From contig NC_088201.1 in NCBI RefSeq assembly GCF_037126465.1, positions 65,556,879-65,620,878 on the forward strand: DNA of 64,000 nucleotides, read 5' to 3'. Positions 22,214 through 33,010 of this stretch are shown in pieces. How positions within the stretch are numbered: position 1 is the first letter of the stretch; each line of letters begins with the position of its first letter. The stretch comes from Ornithodoros turicata. Taxonomy: Eukaryota > Arthropoda > Arachnida > Ixodida > Argasidae. Under the pieces are notes generated by a model. It had not been told where the DNA came from and searched no databases. It was given only the letters and a program-made list of their open reading frames with translations. A program made the translations under genes and the position numbers.

Positions 22214-22253
22214 AATAAAGGTTGAAATCAACGATTGTCGTGTGTGTCTTATC
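22214..22253 (+). terminator. Poly(A) signal with GT-rich element (copy 2)
   Basis: Same module as at 21291, part of the 0.92-kb duplication. A third AATAAA, at 22723-22728 in TCAATAAACGTTGAAAGG, resembles it. Confidence 0.5.
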
Positions 22254-22800
22254 TGAAGCTGCTTAGGAGCGACAGGTAAGCCAATCACCGTTCAGTAGGC
22301 TTAGCGTGGACCAATCAGGGGGCCAGCCATCGGTAGGCTTAGAATGGACCAATCAGCGTGAAGTGGGCGGAGCCAGTAAAGTCCGGTGTCAGTGCGCTTA
22401 GAACGGGCCAATCGGCAGGCTTACATTGGAAGGGTGATCAGTAGGCTTAGAATGGACCAATCAGCACGGGTAAGTTTGAACATCCGAGATAGGGCCGCAG
22501 CGGGGCGTCCGGCGGGCGGCGGCGGCCAATCAGAGGGGGGGCTGGGAGAGTGCTCATTAGCGCGGACCGGCTTAGAATGGACCAATCAGCATGAAGAGAT
22601 GGGTAAGTTTGGACATCTGAGATAAAGCCGCAGCGGGGTCGCTGCCGCCGCGCCTGGACCAATCAAGCATCAAGGGAATCAACCTCTCCAAAACTGCCAT
22701 GCTTTTCCTCAAACATGTACTCAATAAACGTTGAAAGGTATTTTTTCCCCTGTCTGTTCGATCTCATAGAGCTATCTGAGATAGGTTAGAACCATCTGAA

Positions 22801-22820
22801 GCCGCCGCCGCCGCCGCGCA
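22801..22820. repeat. (GCC)n run that differs between the arms
   Basis: Five GCC units here against eight GGC units at 11809-11832 in the left arm, which proves the two arms were assembled as distinct sequences at this point. Confidence 0.8.
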
Positions 22821-23543
22821 CCGTCTGGTGGCGGGCCAATCGGTATAAGTTTGAACATCTGAGATAGGGCCGCAACGGGCCGTCTGGTGGGTGCCGGTGA
22901 AGGCAGTGGCGGCGGCCAATCAGATGGGGGGGCTGGGAGAGTGGCTTAGAATGGACCAATCAGATGGGTAAGTTTGGACATCTGAGATAAAGCCGCAGCG
23001 GGGTCGCTGCCGCCGCGCCTGGACCAATCAGCGGTCGCGCCGGCCAATCAGCGTGAAGCCCGCTGGGGGGCGGGGTGGAGTCAAGTAATGAACATAAACG
23101 GGCGGGGGGCGGAGCTATGGTGAACCAATCAACGCGCGCGCGATCAGTAGCGGTGGCCAATCAACGGGCGCGGGGAGCGGAGCCAAGTAATTAGCATGAA
23201 GGGGTGGAGCTACGGTAAACCAATCAATGCTCAGTCAAGGCTTAGCATGAGCCAATCAGCGTGTGAAGTGGGGGCGGAGCCAATTAATTAGCATGAAGGA
23301 GCTACGGTCAACCAATCAAAGATCAGTAGGCTTAGCATGGGCCAATCAACGTGTGAAGTGGGCGGAGCTAATGGCGGCCAATCAGATGGCTTTGGATTTG
23401 GCTTGTGTTGGCTTAGAACTGGATTGTGTTGGCTTAGAATCGGCCATCTTGGATTAGAAAAAGGATGCCGTTATAGCGCTCGGTTCTTGTGCCGCTCGGT
23501 TCTTATGCCGCTCCAAAATTATACAGTCTATCTCTATACTACT

Positions 23544-23549
23544 CACACT
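23544..23549. repeat. Right 6-bp target duplication CACACT
   Basis: Second copy of the CACACT at 11060-11065, immediately after the terminal ...CTATACTACT. Confidence 0.9.
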
Positions 23550-23885
23550 GCAGTCACAGCTTGCCAGCCTTGGCTGCCGCCCCTTCAACTTGATCCTCGG
23601 CCCTTGGGACACCGCGGCCCACTCCAGGGTGGCCTTACGTCATGTAGTTGGCTTTTTTGAGGCGACACGCCTAAAGGACTCATTATGACCCCAGCAGCGC
23701 TCTCGGACATTCCCACCATCATGATCACGTTCAGCATCGCCATCGCCGCTCCGATCATTCCTGTCATCTCTCATCGTCATCACTCCTCATTGTCACCACT
23801 CATATTAGACCCCCTAGCTATGCGGTAGCGTTCCACTCCTAGAGTGGAAAACCTCCCCACTTCATCATCAGAATATATATGTTGT
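23544..23885 (+). pseudogene. I/R1-type LINE, right half: C-terminus and 3' UTR
   Basis: The frame interrupted at 11065 resumes with SLGCRPFNLILGPW and ends GFFEATRLKDSL at a stop near 23685. Its 3' UTR, with the block ATCACGTTCAGCATCGCC, runs to a GTTGTTGTTG tail near 23890. The LINE thus pre-dates the palindromic element and provides its target. Confidence 0.82.
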
Positions 23886-24278
23886 TGTTGTTTCGGAATA
23901 GTGATGTCTCCCGAAATAAAGCCAAAGCGAGTGATTTATGAAAAAGGGAATACCTCGTGTTATCACAGGAAGGGAGTTGCCTCAGGACAGGAGTTTATTC
24001 TTAAAGAAACTGTAAAGTGAATTTCAACCCAGGGTTATCTTATGATTTTATGAAAACCGAGGAAGAGTACGTCTCAGTTACGAAATATTTCTTTTAGAAT
24101 CCCTTTTTCTTTCAGTAATCGAATTTCAAAGATTCCGTTCGTGCGCAAAGCTCAGTACTCCCTCAGCAACAACACTGGGTTGGCTGGTGTCGGCTACGGC
24201 TAGTCTCGCCTTTCTAATCCGCCTTCCGGTCTGTGGCGAAGCCGGAACGCCGTAATGTTGTTTTGAGGTCGACGTCGT

Positions 24279-24958
24279 GTGATGCCAGTTTTTCCAAACT
24301 TGAATGCCCCCGAGCTTGCGATAGTCCAGCAGTCACGCCCGCAAAACTTTTTTTCTTACGAGTGCACGCCGGAGACGCAGCGTGACACGATATCATCCGC
24401 AGAATCGTCGACGGAGGATGAATTACCGCTATTGCCGTCAACTTGCCGCCGTGGGAAACTGTCTTCATGTGTAATGAAAATGTTGAGAACATGGCATTGC
24501 TCTTTCGGTTCAAGTGTCCTCGCGGCAAATCCGTGCCCATCTGAGGAATGCCTTTGTTGCCGCGAAATGAGACGTTACTGAAGCAGCGCAGCGGTTGCAT
24601 TTCAAGAAATCAGTACTTTGAAATACTGTGGCTGAAGACTGAGTTGCTCCAGGTATCCTACTGCTACGTGAGAGAAAGCGACGAGTATGCTGCTATCAGG
24701 AACAGCAAAGTGAGCAAGTGAGTTCATTCATGTGTGCCTTCGGTTTGTTATTAGTAAAGTTACATGTCATAATTTTATGCTGTCCATGGCACATGCAGGA
24801 AGTTTCGGTACGTTGCCTACAAACAGCTTACCAGGTGGCTCTGGGGACCATTAGGAAAGCACCAAAGAAATGTCCTCAAAGCATGTGCTGTACGTACCAT
24901 AAGGGAAAACTTTCCTTCTGAAGCATACAAAGGTTTTTGCCTTTTTGACGTGTGATGC
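24279..24958 (+). pseudogene. P2X7-tail-type domain gene remnant with intron
   Basis: The first frame (24279-24581) ends in CPSEECLCCREM, the zinc-binding cysteine cluster of the P2X7 intracellular (ballast) domain. A second exon around 24615-24717 reads EILWLKTELLQ ... AIRNSK. A GTGAGT donor at 24718 and a TGCAG acceptor at 24798 define an 81-base intron whose removal joins the frame into KKFRYVAYKQLTRWLWG, followed by ACAVRTIRENFPSEAYKGF, the conserved end of that domain. A GTTTTTGCC donor-like sequence at about 24930 may begin a second intron. No channel domain is present. Such stand-alone domains are numerous in ticks and some other invertebrates. The link between the first two exons is unclear, so it may be a broken gene or fragment. 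Confidence 0.65.
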
Positions 24959-25079
24959 AGTAGGTGCTGTGTGACCATATGTATGTTTATTCGCTTTCAC
25001 TTTTCTTTCAGGTGGTTGTCGGCAGCATTGGATGCCTCCCATCTTGACAGAGGTACACTGGATGGTTTGATCGTGAACA

Positions 25080-26370
25080 CTGCTTGATTACAACAATATT
25101 CCTTTCATGCACAATAGAGGTCTGCCATATACCCTTCTGGAATAACCAGACAGCCACTACACAGTAAAATACATTCTACAGACATCAAGGCTTGTAATGT
25201 TGCTTTATTGATCACTGTGTTTATGAATGAGCATACAAGTGACAGCAGTAAACAAGCAAACAATGAAGGAGAACATCCCCATACTGTGTTCTTATCAATT
25301 CGTCGTAACGGAATGTATACATGCTTTTTTTTCTGTTCAGTGCACAGGTTCCAGTGGAGTCCATAACCTCTAAGATAACATCGGCTACCGCCTTGCCTAT
25401 AAAACATCTCGAGTTCATGACTTTATCAGTATAAGAAGGCCTCAGGTGGGGTCATGCCAATGGCATCAACAGAGGCTTCTCTTCAGAGGAATCTCTATCG
25501 CTGACAAAAATTTTAGACCTTTCCTGCGCTCATCCATCATTGCCAACTCTTTCTCAATGTCTTATTATAAATTCCCCATGTTTTCCCTGATACCAGTCCA
25601 ATTGCAGTCATTGGTGCGGGCTCAGGCCTTTTGCAGACCGCTACTATTTCACTGTAGCTCACATCTTTGCAAGTTGTTGGTGTTTCACTCAGGAGGTGAT
25701 CTACATCCTCTGCAAAGATAAGATATGGTCATGACTAAGTGTCTTCCCTATGCTCTTTATATCGAAGCGTGGTCCCTCATGGCTGTCATGGATGTTGAAA
25801 GTGTGCCGGGTCAAACCTAGACACATTATCTCGAAGCTTGTATACACTGTTTACGTGTACGTGATACGTAAGCTCATACTTCTCCGCATGCTAAGCAGAA
25901 GCTCTGCATTTCCCTCAGAATTGGAACTACGCCTGTAAAGGTGGTTACAAGTATGCTACATCCACGGGTTTAGCTCAGCACATGCACGGGACTTGACCAC
26001 AGCTTCAAGCTTTTTCTTAACCCTGTGTTACAAGATCCTTTTGTGGACTACATGGCCACTAAGCATTCCCAAGCATGGCAATTGCATATTTCAATTTACA
26101 AGCTTGTTCCTTTTACCTTTTACTACATGTACCTTTTATGTCATTGTTGGAGATAGAATTATTGTAACAGAAAATTCAACTACGCAAAGCCTTGTTTTGT
26201 ATTATTTTTTCGTGCCCTCAATGCTTTCTACAAAGAATTTGGATTTCCTCCTCTCTACCTTCTTTGTTCCCTTTCTCTAATGTACATCAGTATAAATATG
26301 TGTACCATGTGTGTCTGTATCATGCCTAATGAGGGACGGACTCTTCGAAAAAACGATGAAAGGTGGAAGT
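25080..26370. other. No gene recognised
   Basis: Follows the P2X7-like remnant. Short frames only; it may include 3' UTR of that gene. No terminal repeats seen. Confidence 0.35.
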
Positions 26371-26380
26371 CACTGAAAAG

Positions 26381-26425
26381 GTTAGCCAGCTGTAGGACTC
26401 GAACCCACATCTTCTGGATTGCCTT
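26381..26425 (-). ncRNA. tRNA-like SINE/MITE fragment with B box, minus strand
   Basis: On the minus strand GTGGGTTCGAGTCCTACAG is a B-box-type sequence followed by CTGGCTAACC. The A box is not visible upstream. It is probably a piece of a tRNA-derived repeat. Confidence 0.4.
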
Positions 26426-26545
26426 CTTTGAGGCTTTGTATGTATTTGTCCTTCTGTGTTGTTCCAGCCTCAGAACATCAGTTCTCTCATCTTCTATTCG
26501 AAAGCTTGTGTTTCAGTAAGATTATTTGAATGTTTCAGTCTCTTA

Positions 26546-28082
26546 CCCTGTATTCACACGAGTCAGTTTTCTGCCGGCTGACGCCCAGGCGGCAGGAAAC
26601 GTCACCGCTCTCTGGTGCCACGTGACCGGCGCTCTTCGCTACGTCACCACTTTCTGATCTCCGGAGCGGCAGTCGGAGGCAGCCGGATGTCTTGTCCTCC
26701 CGGCACAGATTATGACGACCGACGACATCTGCTGCCGGCAGAAGGAGAAGGTGACGCAAGGGATACTTATCGCGATTGCTTTTTATTTCATCAGGATTGC
26801 TCTGCATGTGTCCCATACAACGGCATTCACTGTACTATGGCCACTTCTGAAATGGAACGCCAACTATGTTTGACTTTACCGCGAAAGCGGTGAAACGACA
26901 CACCTGCACAGCAGCTTTGGAACAATTATGCGATGCATAGATAGATGCCTACAATGTAGTGTTGCATACGAAGCTTTTTCTCTACGTGAGGCGAAACAGA
27001 CACGGAATACAAAGCATGAATTTTATAAACGCGGATATTTCTTTCGCTTGACAAACGTTGACTACACATAATCGTTCGCTTGCACCTTTCCAGTACATGT
27101 GTAAAAACATAATAATTGGAAGCTACTCGTCCTACCGAAAGGAAAATAAAAATTTATTTGATTTAATTTAATTAAATTAATTATTGACTACCTGTAGCTC
27201 GACATCACAGCGTCAAAGCCAGCCGATCACTCGTCGGCACATTATCGCGCCTATATTTGTGCTCAGCATCGAGATACGCTTCACTTGTGGAAAATAAAAT
27301 CGAATGTGACAACATCTATTCTCAAAATACTCCGACAGGCGTTTGGGCCGTCCACACGGACATGGGTTAATGCAGTTTTACATTCCGTAGCGCTTCTTCG
27401 GAATCTATTCTTTGGTCCATATATCTTGTCCCGGTTTCTCACGTGAATGCACTCTGCATCACCCACAAGGAGCACGAGTAGGGTTGCCACCAGGCCGGTA
27501 TTATACCGGCAGGGCCGGTTATTTGGTCGCTCTGCCAGTTGCCGGTAGGAAGGTGATACCGGCAGCCTTTTGCCGGTATTTGTGGCTCAACACCTTTCAT
27601 ATGGGTTTTTACGGAGTTCTCCTTTCAACATTCCACTACAGCTTGAATAAATCTGGAGCACAGACCCAACTCCGTAGCCACCTGTCGTTTTCTTAGTTAT
27701 TCATTATTATTTTCATTGTTGTCTTGAGCGAGTACGCTCGTTCTTTCTTTCTCTCTCTCTGTATACTCTCCACCCCTCCCCCAGTTTCCCTTTCCCGTGA
27801 ACATTTCCTCCTTTCCCTCTATTCCACCTCCTCTCCCTCAGCCGGTATTTTGCACTCCGAAAGGTGGCAACCCTAAGCACGAGTGTGACAAATTTTTCCT
27901 TTCATTGCAAGCGCGAATACAGAAGGCATCGGAAAACTGACAGCCGCCGGGAAACTGACTCGTGTGAGTGCTAGAGAAGGAGCGGGCGTCTTCAGACCCG
28001 TAGTGACCTCGTTTCTCTCGGATATCCTGTCACTCCTTCCCGACTTGCTGCCAGCAGAAAACTGACTCGTGTGAATTCAGGG
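26546..28082. mobile_element. PIF/Harbinger-type element, 1.54 kb, TTA duplication
   Basis: The left end CCCTGTATTCACACGAGT and the right end, complement of CCCTGAATTCACACGAGT, match for about 34 bases. TTA flanks both sides (26543-26545 and 28083-28085). Three-base TWA duplications are the mark of PIF/Harbinger. A 92-codon frame at 26615-26893 could be a leftover exon but has no recognised domain. A second internal copy of the end motif lies near 27936-27970. A hAT-type MITE (27479-27875) is nested inside. Confidence 0.8.
27479..27875. mobile_element. hAT-type MITE, 397 bp, 8-bp duplication AGCACGAG
   Basis: TAGGGTTGCCACC at the left and GGTGGCAACCCTA at the right are perfect inverted ends. 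AGCACGAG directly flanks both (27471-27478 and 27876-27883). Sub-terminal GCCGGTA motifs are repeated inside. Eight-base duplications and TAG-type ends fit hAT. It has no coding capacity. Confidence 0.88.
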
Positions 28083-28089
28083 TTATGGC

Positions 28090-29458
28090 CGTGAGTTCTG
28101 ATAATCCTACCTGTGTCGCGAAAGGGAGCCTGCAACATTTCTGGTAGGTGTTGTAGGTGAGGTCTGTTGAGGTGACTTTAATATTAATCAGCTCGAGTAA
28201 CCAGGGAACCTGGTCAACAGCAAATACTACAAGGTGTCATTTGAATCTGTGAAAACATAAGGCGCTATGAATTCACACCTTGGCTGCACAGGCCCCATTG
28301 AAAAGGATTGTGCCAGACAGCAAGACGTTCCCCGCAGCCATCTTGTTCACTTCTGGCTGACGTTTCCAAGATAAATTGTATTCACTTGGGCAATTGTGTT
28401 CACTTGGGCTTTTGTGGTGAGAAGCGTGACGCGAACATCTGTGCCCACTTTGTGAGATGCACCGGAAGTTCTGAACTTGATACACATTTGATGTACTTCT
28501 TCTGGTCTGGTGGAGCACATGGCACAACACTGCAAAGTAGAAGAGCTTTTAGAATCTGCAAACTTGTATCAGCAGGCCATTCAAAACTGTTGTCTTTAGA
28601 TTTCCAGAATGAGTCAATAGCTGGTTCCACCAGTGGTGCAGATATTGTCATATCATGCACCTGCAAGCGATGCAGAAGTTAAAATGTTGAACAAAACAAG
28701 AGCTTGACCCACATGTGAGCATGAGGGTGTATGGACAATAGGTGTTGAATTCATCACTGGATAAAGGTTGAGAGGTGTTGACGGTAAATCAGGCGTTTGC
28801 ACGGTTATGCTTCCGAGTTTCACATTCTTGTCAGTCACGATGGAAGCCTGTGTCGCTGATATAAATGAAGAATATGGTCAGTATCTATAGCGCATAATTT
28901 ATTTGACAATTATGTTCTCCTGCGAGAGCTCAGGGCTCCACAGGGGAAGGGGGATATTGCGTTTGGTACATTACGCCGCGTAGGCATCACAAATATCAAT
29001 TTGAATTTGAAGTGAACCACATATACGTATTATTCCTGTGTATCGGTAAATACATACCTCGTGTGCACTGGTGTTCGCATCGTCAGACGTCACAAGGTGA
29101 ACCATTGGTGTCGCTACTGCAGTCCGCGTTGAGAGGTTTTCGAGCATCCGCTGCTACCATTTCGAACGACTCGTTAGACTCTATTAACTACTAGACTAAC
29201 GGTTAGAGGAATGGGTTGAGCAAATACGGCGTGGCTCACGAATGTCTTCACCGAGCGCTTGCAACAAGTTTTGTTTCCGCACATTTCCCGTTGGAATCTT
29301 GTGGTACACAACGTCCCCTGTCGAAAGAGCACACTTGGTGTATCCCCGAACATTACAGTAGGTACCTGGCATCGCTGCCAGGTGAAGCTCTGTTCAATTT
29401 CGGCAAGAAATGAACTTTTTCGCGTACACAAACCTCGCAAAGTCGTGCGATATGGTTG
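28090..29458. other. No gene recognised
   Basis: Several frames of 60-120 codons overlap on both strands near 28270-28840 and 29170-29510, none with a family motif. It may hold a decayed gene or repeat. Confidence 0.3.
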
Positions 29459-29466
29459 GGAGGAGA

Positions 29467-30283
29467 CAGAGCTGTACGTAACGCGTTACAAGGAACGCGT
29501 TACTCGGTAACGCGTTACTCGGTAACGCGTTACTGTTTTTGTAACTAAGTAACGACTTAGTTACTTGCTAAAAAATATAACTAGGAACGTACTTAGTTAC
29601 AAAAATTGGTAACGCGTTACTGCAAGTTACTCGTTCCTTTTCTTTTCCTTTTTGCTCACTGTCACCAACCACGGCCGCCAGTTGTGGTTTTTCCCGCGCT
29701 CATGGCGGTATTCCACGAGTCTCAAGCATGCGGAAAAATCTCCAGCGAAGAGAAAAGGATACCAGAGAGCAACGCCCTTCTCATTGCTCTATAGTGTCCA
29801 CAGTGTTTCAGCACACTCAATGTGTTCCTTCTTTCAAGTATTCACTGAGCTCAGGGCGTCTAGTGCTTTGTCTCTCTGTCCCGTACTCGGGAACTCATGT
29901 CAATGATCATGTGAAGGCCTCCTTGTGAATGAACTCCGTTTTTTTCTTCTGAAAATCCCTCTTACGTATCATCGCCTCCAACTCTATTCTTCGTATGGTG
30001 TACATTTAGCCTTGGGCTTATTTGATGCAAGCCCGAGTCGACAGTATACATGAGACAATACAACGTACAAGACAACATATGTAGGCGATATAGATAGGCG
30101 ATGCTTTCGTATTACTGCTGTCTGGTATGCAAATGTAACGTATAGAAGTAACTCGTTACTTCCAAGTAACGAGAACGCGTTCCTTTTATTTGTGAGTAAC
30201 GGGTAACGTATTTAGTTACTATTTTTTCGAAGGAACGAGTAACGTATTTAGTTCCTTTTTTTTGGGTAACGTGTACAGCTCTG
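29467..30283. mobile_element. hAT-type MITE, 817 bp, with GTAACGCGTTAC repeats
   Basis: CAGAGCTGTAC and GTACAGCTCTG form the ends. GGAGGAGA (29459-29466) and GGAGGAAA (30284-30291) flank it, an 8-bp duplication with one mismatch. Both sub-terminal zones hold tandem GTAACGCGTTACT-like repeats, self-complementary around ACGCGT, as many hAT elements have. No transposase. Confidence 0.85.
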
Positions 30284-30291
30284 GGAGGAAA

Positions 30292-31677
30292 GCAAACAGA
30301 AGGCGCTGACCGCGCCGACAGTATTTTGGGATACTGTCTCTTCGATATTTTGAAGAAATGTCCCAGTAATTCTTGTGATACTAAAAGTAGTGTTTATTGG
30401 AGATTAGTAGCCGGTCATAAGTTCATTGTGTATTACTTAGGTATCACGTGACGGGAGTACTCCCATCATGACTTTTTTAGCTGTTGTGGGGCGCAACCTA
30501 CCGCCCGATTTAATTTTTCTAATTTATGCTGTGTAATAATTAACGCGCTTTGAGTGCTTCGGCTCTATGGGAGGCATCACACAGGCAAACACTACCAGGT
30601 CGCACACAGAAACAGGGGGGTCAAATTTCACTTTACAGTTCCTTTAAATGTGAACCTCGTTAAGGATTCTTCCAATCACATATTATTGCTTTAGTTACAT
30701 TCTTCAGCCCGATCTTTCCGCCACAGGCCTGTTGCCTGGATGATTCACACGTAATAATAATATGAAGAAAATGTGCTCGCGAGACGTGGAAGCAAGGGTG
30801 AAGTCTTCCTGTTGCAGAGAAGCTACCCCAGAGACGGTCATTTGCATTTTTTGCTTAGCACTTTGTCGTTCGTTTCTTTGCTCTATCCATGCTGCGTGTC
30901 TTTGTGACACATACGCCGTGTGCACGTCAGATCAGAGGGCAAAGTAGGCCTAAAAGCGAAACTTACATCACACCATTTCAGTTCACATGTACCATGTGTC
31001 CCACGATTTCAACAAAATGACAAGGAAAAGACCATTGCGATCTATGACGGGGCTATTCGCGTTCCCTGGGAAGCAAGAACAAGACTTGTCACTATCACAC
31101 CTGGCAGCTCTATTAATATGTTTTGCCACGAACGGACAGTGCAGGGGATCATTTTCTGCCAATTGGTACGGAAACGCTCACTCAGCTTAATTGAAGACAG
31201 TCAAGAAGAGTGGTAGTGTTTATTAGCAATGCTAAGGGCGTCAAGCAGTGGTTTCTCTTCTTCCATTTATTTCTTCTTTTTTTTTTTTCAGCGGGGGAGG
31301 GAATATATTTTTGCAGTTAGGAAGGTGAAATGGAGGGTGTACGGCAAATGAAGCCTGCGGCGGAGCATCGACCTCAAGGACAGATCCAAAAGACTGCGTT
31401 CCTCGCTGGTGCTTTTCGGCGGTTCCGACTATGATCTACTCAGTGCAGCGGTGGCTGTTCGTACGTTTATCGTGTACTCCCAGAAGATGCGTTTATTGCA
31501 CTTAATAATGCACTGCATTACGTTAAACGTCCGGCGTGCGCATTACATAACGATGCAAGGAACGCGTCATTTTCCAAAACCTTCATGCATAAAAAGTTAT
31601 ATTGAAAACAGCTACATTACCAAGACATAAGACAATGTCTAAATAGAAGTACATGCAATATACATAGTACATCCACA
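30292..31677. other. No gene recognised
   Basis: Frames at 30704-31216 on both strands are short and unmatched. Includes a poly-T tract near 31275. Confidence 0.3.
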
Positions 31678-31679
31678 TA

Positions 31680-31875
31680 CAGGGTGTCCCGCCTAACATG
31701 TCACGAAATTTAATAAAAGAAAAACAATGCAAGTTTGCAGCTGATTGAGTTAGAAACAGGTGCTACTTTTGACGTGGCACGTGTTTCTAACTCAAGTAGT
31801 AGAAAAGTACCGATCGCTTTCGTTTGATCGTCCTCTTCAAATATAATTTCGTGACACGTTAGGCGGGACACCCTG
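31680..31875. mobile_element. Mariner-type MITE, 196 bp, TA duplication
   Basis: CAGGGTGTCCCGCCTAAC and its inverted copy with one change bound the element. TA lies on each side (31678-31679, 31876-31877). The arms stay complementary for about 30 bases, followed by an inner inverted pair around GAGTTAGAAACA. No coding capacity. Confidence 0.9.
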
Positions 31876-31879
31876 TAGA

Positions 31880-33008
31880 CTCGACAGCGCAAGGACGTTA
31901 TATATCCATGTATATCATTGTACAGTGTTTCCTTTTAATCGACTCAACTTTGCAATTTGCTAACTGCAAGTACTACTACTCAGGTCCCCCAAGGTCGCCA
32001 TTTTCTCATGTATTTGTTCCTATCCCGATGCGTGCAATGCCGGAGGCCGCCCTTAGATACCCCATTGTTACCAGACGTTGGCTTGCGTTTGATTGTAGCG
32101 CGCTAAAGATCCAGTTGAAGCACAATTCAAACCAGGCCAAGTCACCGAATGAGAAATGGACGACTGCGCCTGCGGCGCCCACTGGCTGCGCCTGGTACGA
32201 CAGGTACGCTATGTGATGCACGCAGCCGTGCACTAGATCCTTCCGATCGCTCAACACGTTTAAAAACGGGACCAAAAGGTGAAACACGTCACAGAAAGTT
32301 GTTATACGCGTTTTATTTGGACATATAAAGACTAGATTCATTCGCAGAAACAACAAAAACATTTTGCCGCTAAACTTAGCGCGCTGAAGTGATCCGGAAC
32401 GGCAACAGTGGGGTATCTAGTGGCGGCCTTCTTCGCTGCACGCTTTTCCAAGGTGAGTTTGGGGGACCTGCTACTACTATATTGTATATGATATACACGG
32501 AAATAATGGCCGAGAGTAGACGCGTGCCCGGTGAATAATAATTAGGAAGTCTCAATTACGGCTGACTTCTGAAATATTCGAGCTAGCAGAATTGTAGCCT
32601 GGCATTAATAAAAAAAAAACGTGACTAAGAAAGGCGCCGTCAAAGAAAACGAATGGCTTGCGGACACCACGCACTATTCAAAATCGCATTTATCTTCATT
32701 ATGAAGGCATTGGCAATTGCAGTGAAAAATATCGATGTTTCTGACGCCGACCGACAAATACGCTGTCTGGGGTTTTTCAAAAAGTAGCTCATTAAACGGC
32801 TAATTATAGCGACCTTTTAACGAAACCACTGCACGAAAATCTTGCAACTAATTAAAGAATATAAGAAAGCTTCTAACCACTTAGCTTATTTATATCACAT
32901 TGTTTTGTGGGCTTTTGATTTAATTTGGTGGCAACGGTGCGACTCTAGCGAATTTTTGTTTTCGTCAAGAACGCCCGCACTACGGGTCGTATCATTTCCG
33001 CCACGACA
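31880..33008. other. No gene recognised
   Basis: A GC-richer block at 31985-32240 has open frames on both strands but no family match. The AT-rich sequence that follows, around 32570-33000, shares a short AGCAGAATTGTAGCC block with 34165-34180. Confidence 0.3.
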
Positions 33009-33010
33009 TA

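Larger units (their letters stand above)
21073..23470 (+). promoter_or_regulatory. Array of >30 CCAAT boxes with GC boxes, right arm
   Basis: By eye about 36 CCAAT motifs occur, mostly as GGACCAATCAG or GGGCCAATCA, each often preceded by AGTAGGCTTAG and, in the outer third, followed by GGGCGGAGC or TGGGCGGAGCC. CCAAT is the binding core of NF-Y and GGGCGG of Sp-type factors. A ~0.92-kb tandem duplication is nested here, marked by two copies of AATAAAGGTTGAAATCAACR (21291 and 22214) followed by GT-rich tracts. The array may be promoter or enhancer DNA, a packaging or replication signal, or a satellite that happens to carry CCAAT. Confidence 0.75.
11066..23543. mobile_element. 12.5-kb near-perfect palindromic transposable element
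   Basis: The left arm (11066-17268) is the reverse complement of the right arm (17365-23543), with a 96-bp unique centre. For most of the length the coordinates of paired bases sum to 34633; near the tips the sum drops to 34609 because of three small indels. Termini are AGTAGTATAGAGATAG and its exact complement. A 6-bp direct repeat flanks it. Known superfamilies with 6-bp duplications include Polinton/Maverick (also with AG ends), IS3EU and Dada. No transposase, integrase, polymerase or capsid gene was recognised, so it is probably non-autonomous or derived from a larger linear element. An assembly foldback artefact is unlikely because the flanks are not mirrored. Confidence 0.92.
17365..23543. 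repeat. Right arm of the palindrome
   Basis: Reverse complement of 11066-17268; the differences are listed under the left arm. On its + strand the outer part reads toward 23543 and contains the TATA, splice-like and poly(A) signals in sense order. Confidence 0.93.

Noticed and set aside
11066..23543. Assembly artefact (read folded back on itself)
   Set aside because: Flanks are not mirrored, a 6-bp duplication is present, a LINE frame is divided in register, a unique 96-bp centre exists, and the arms differ at specific repeat counts. It should still be verified in raw reads.
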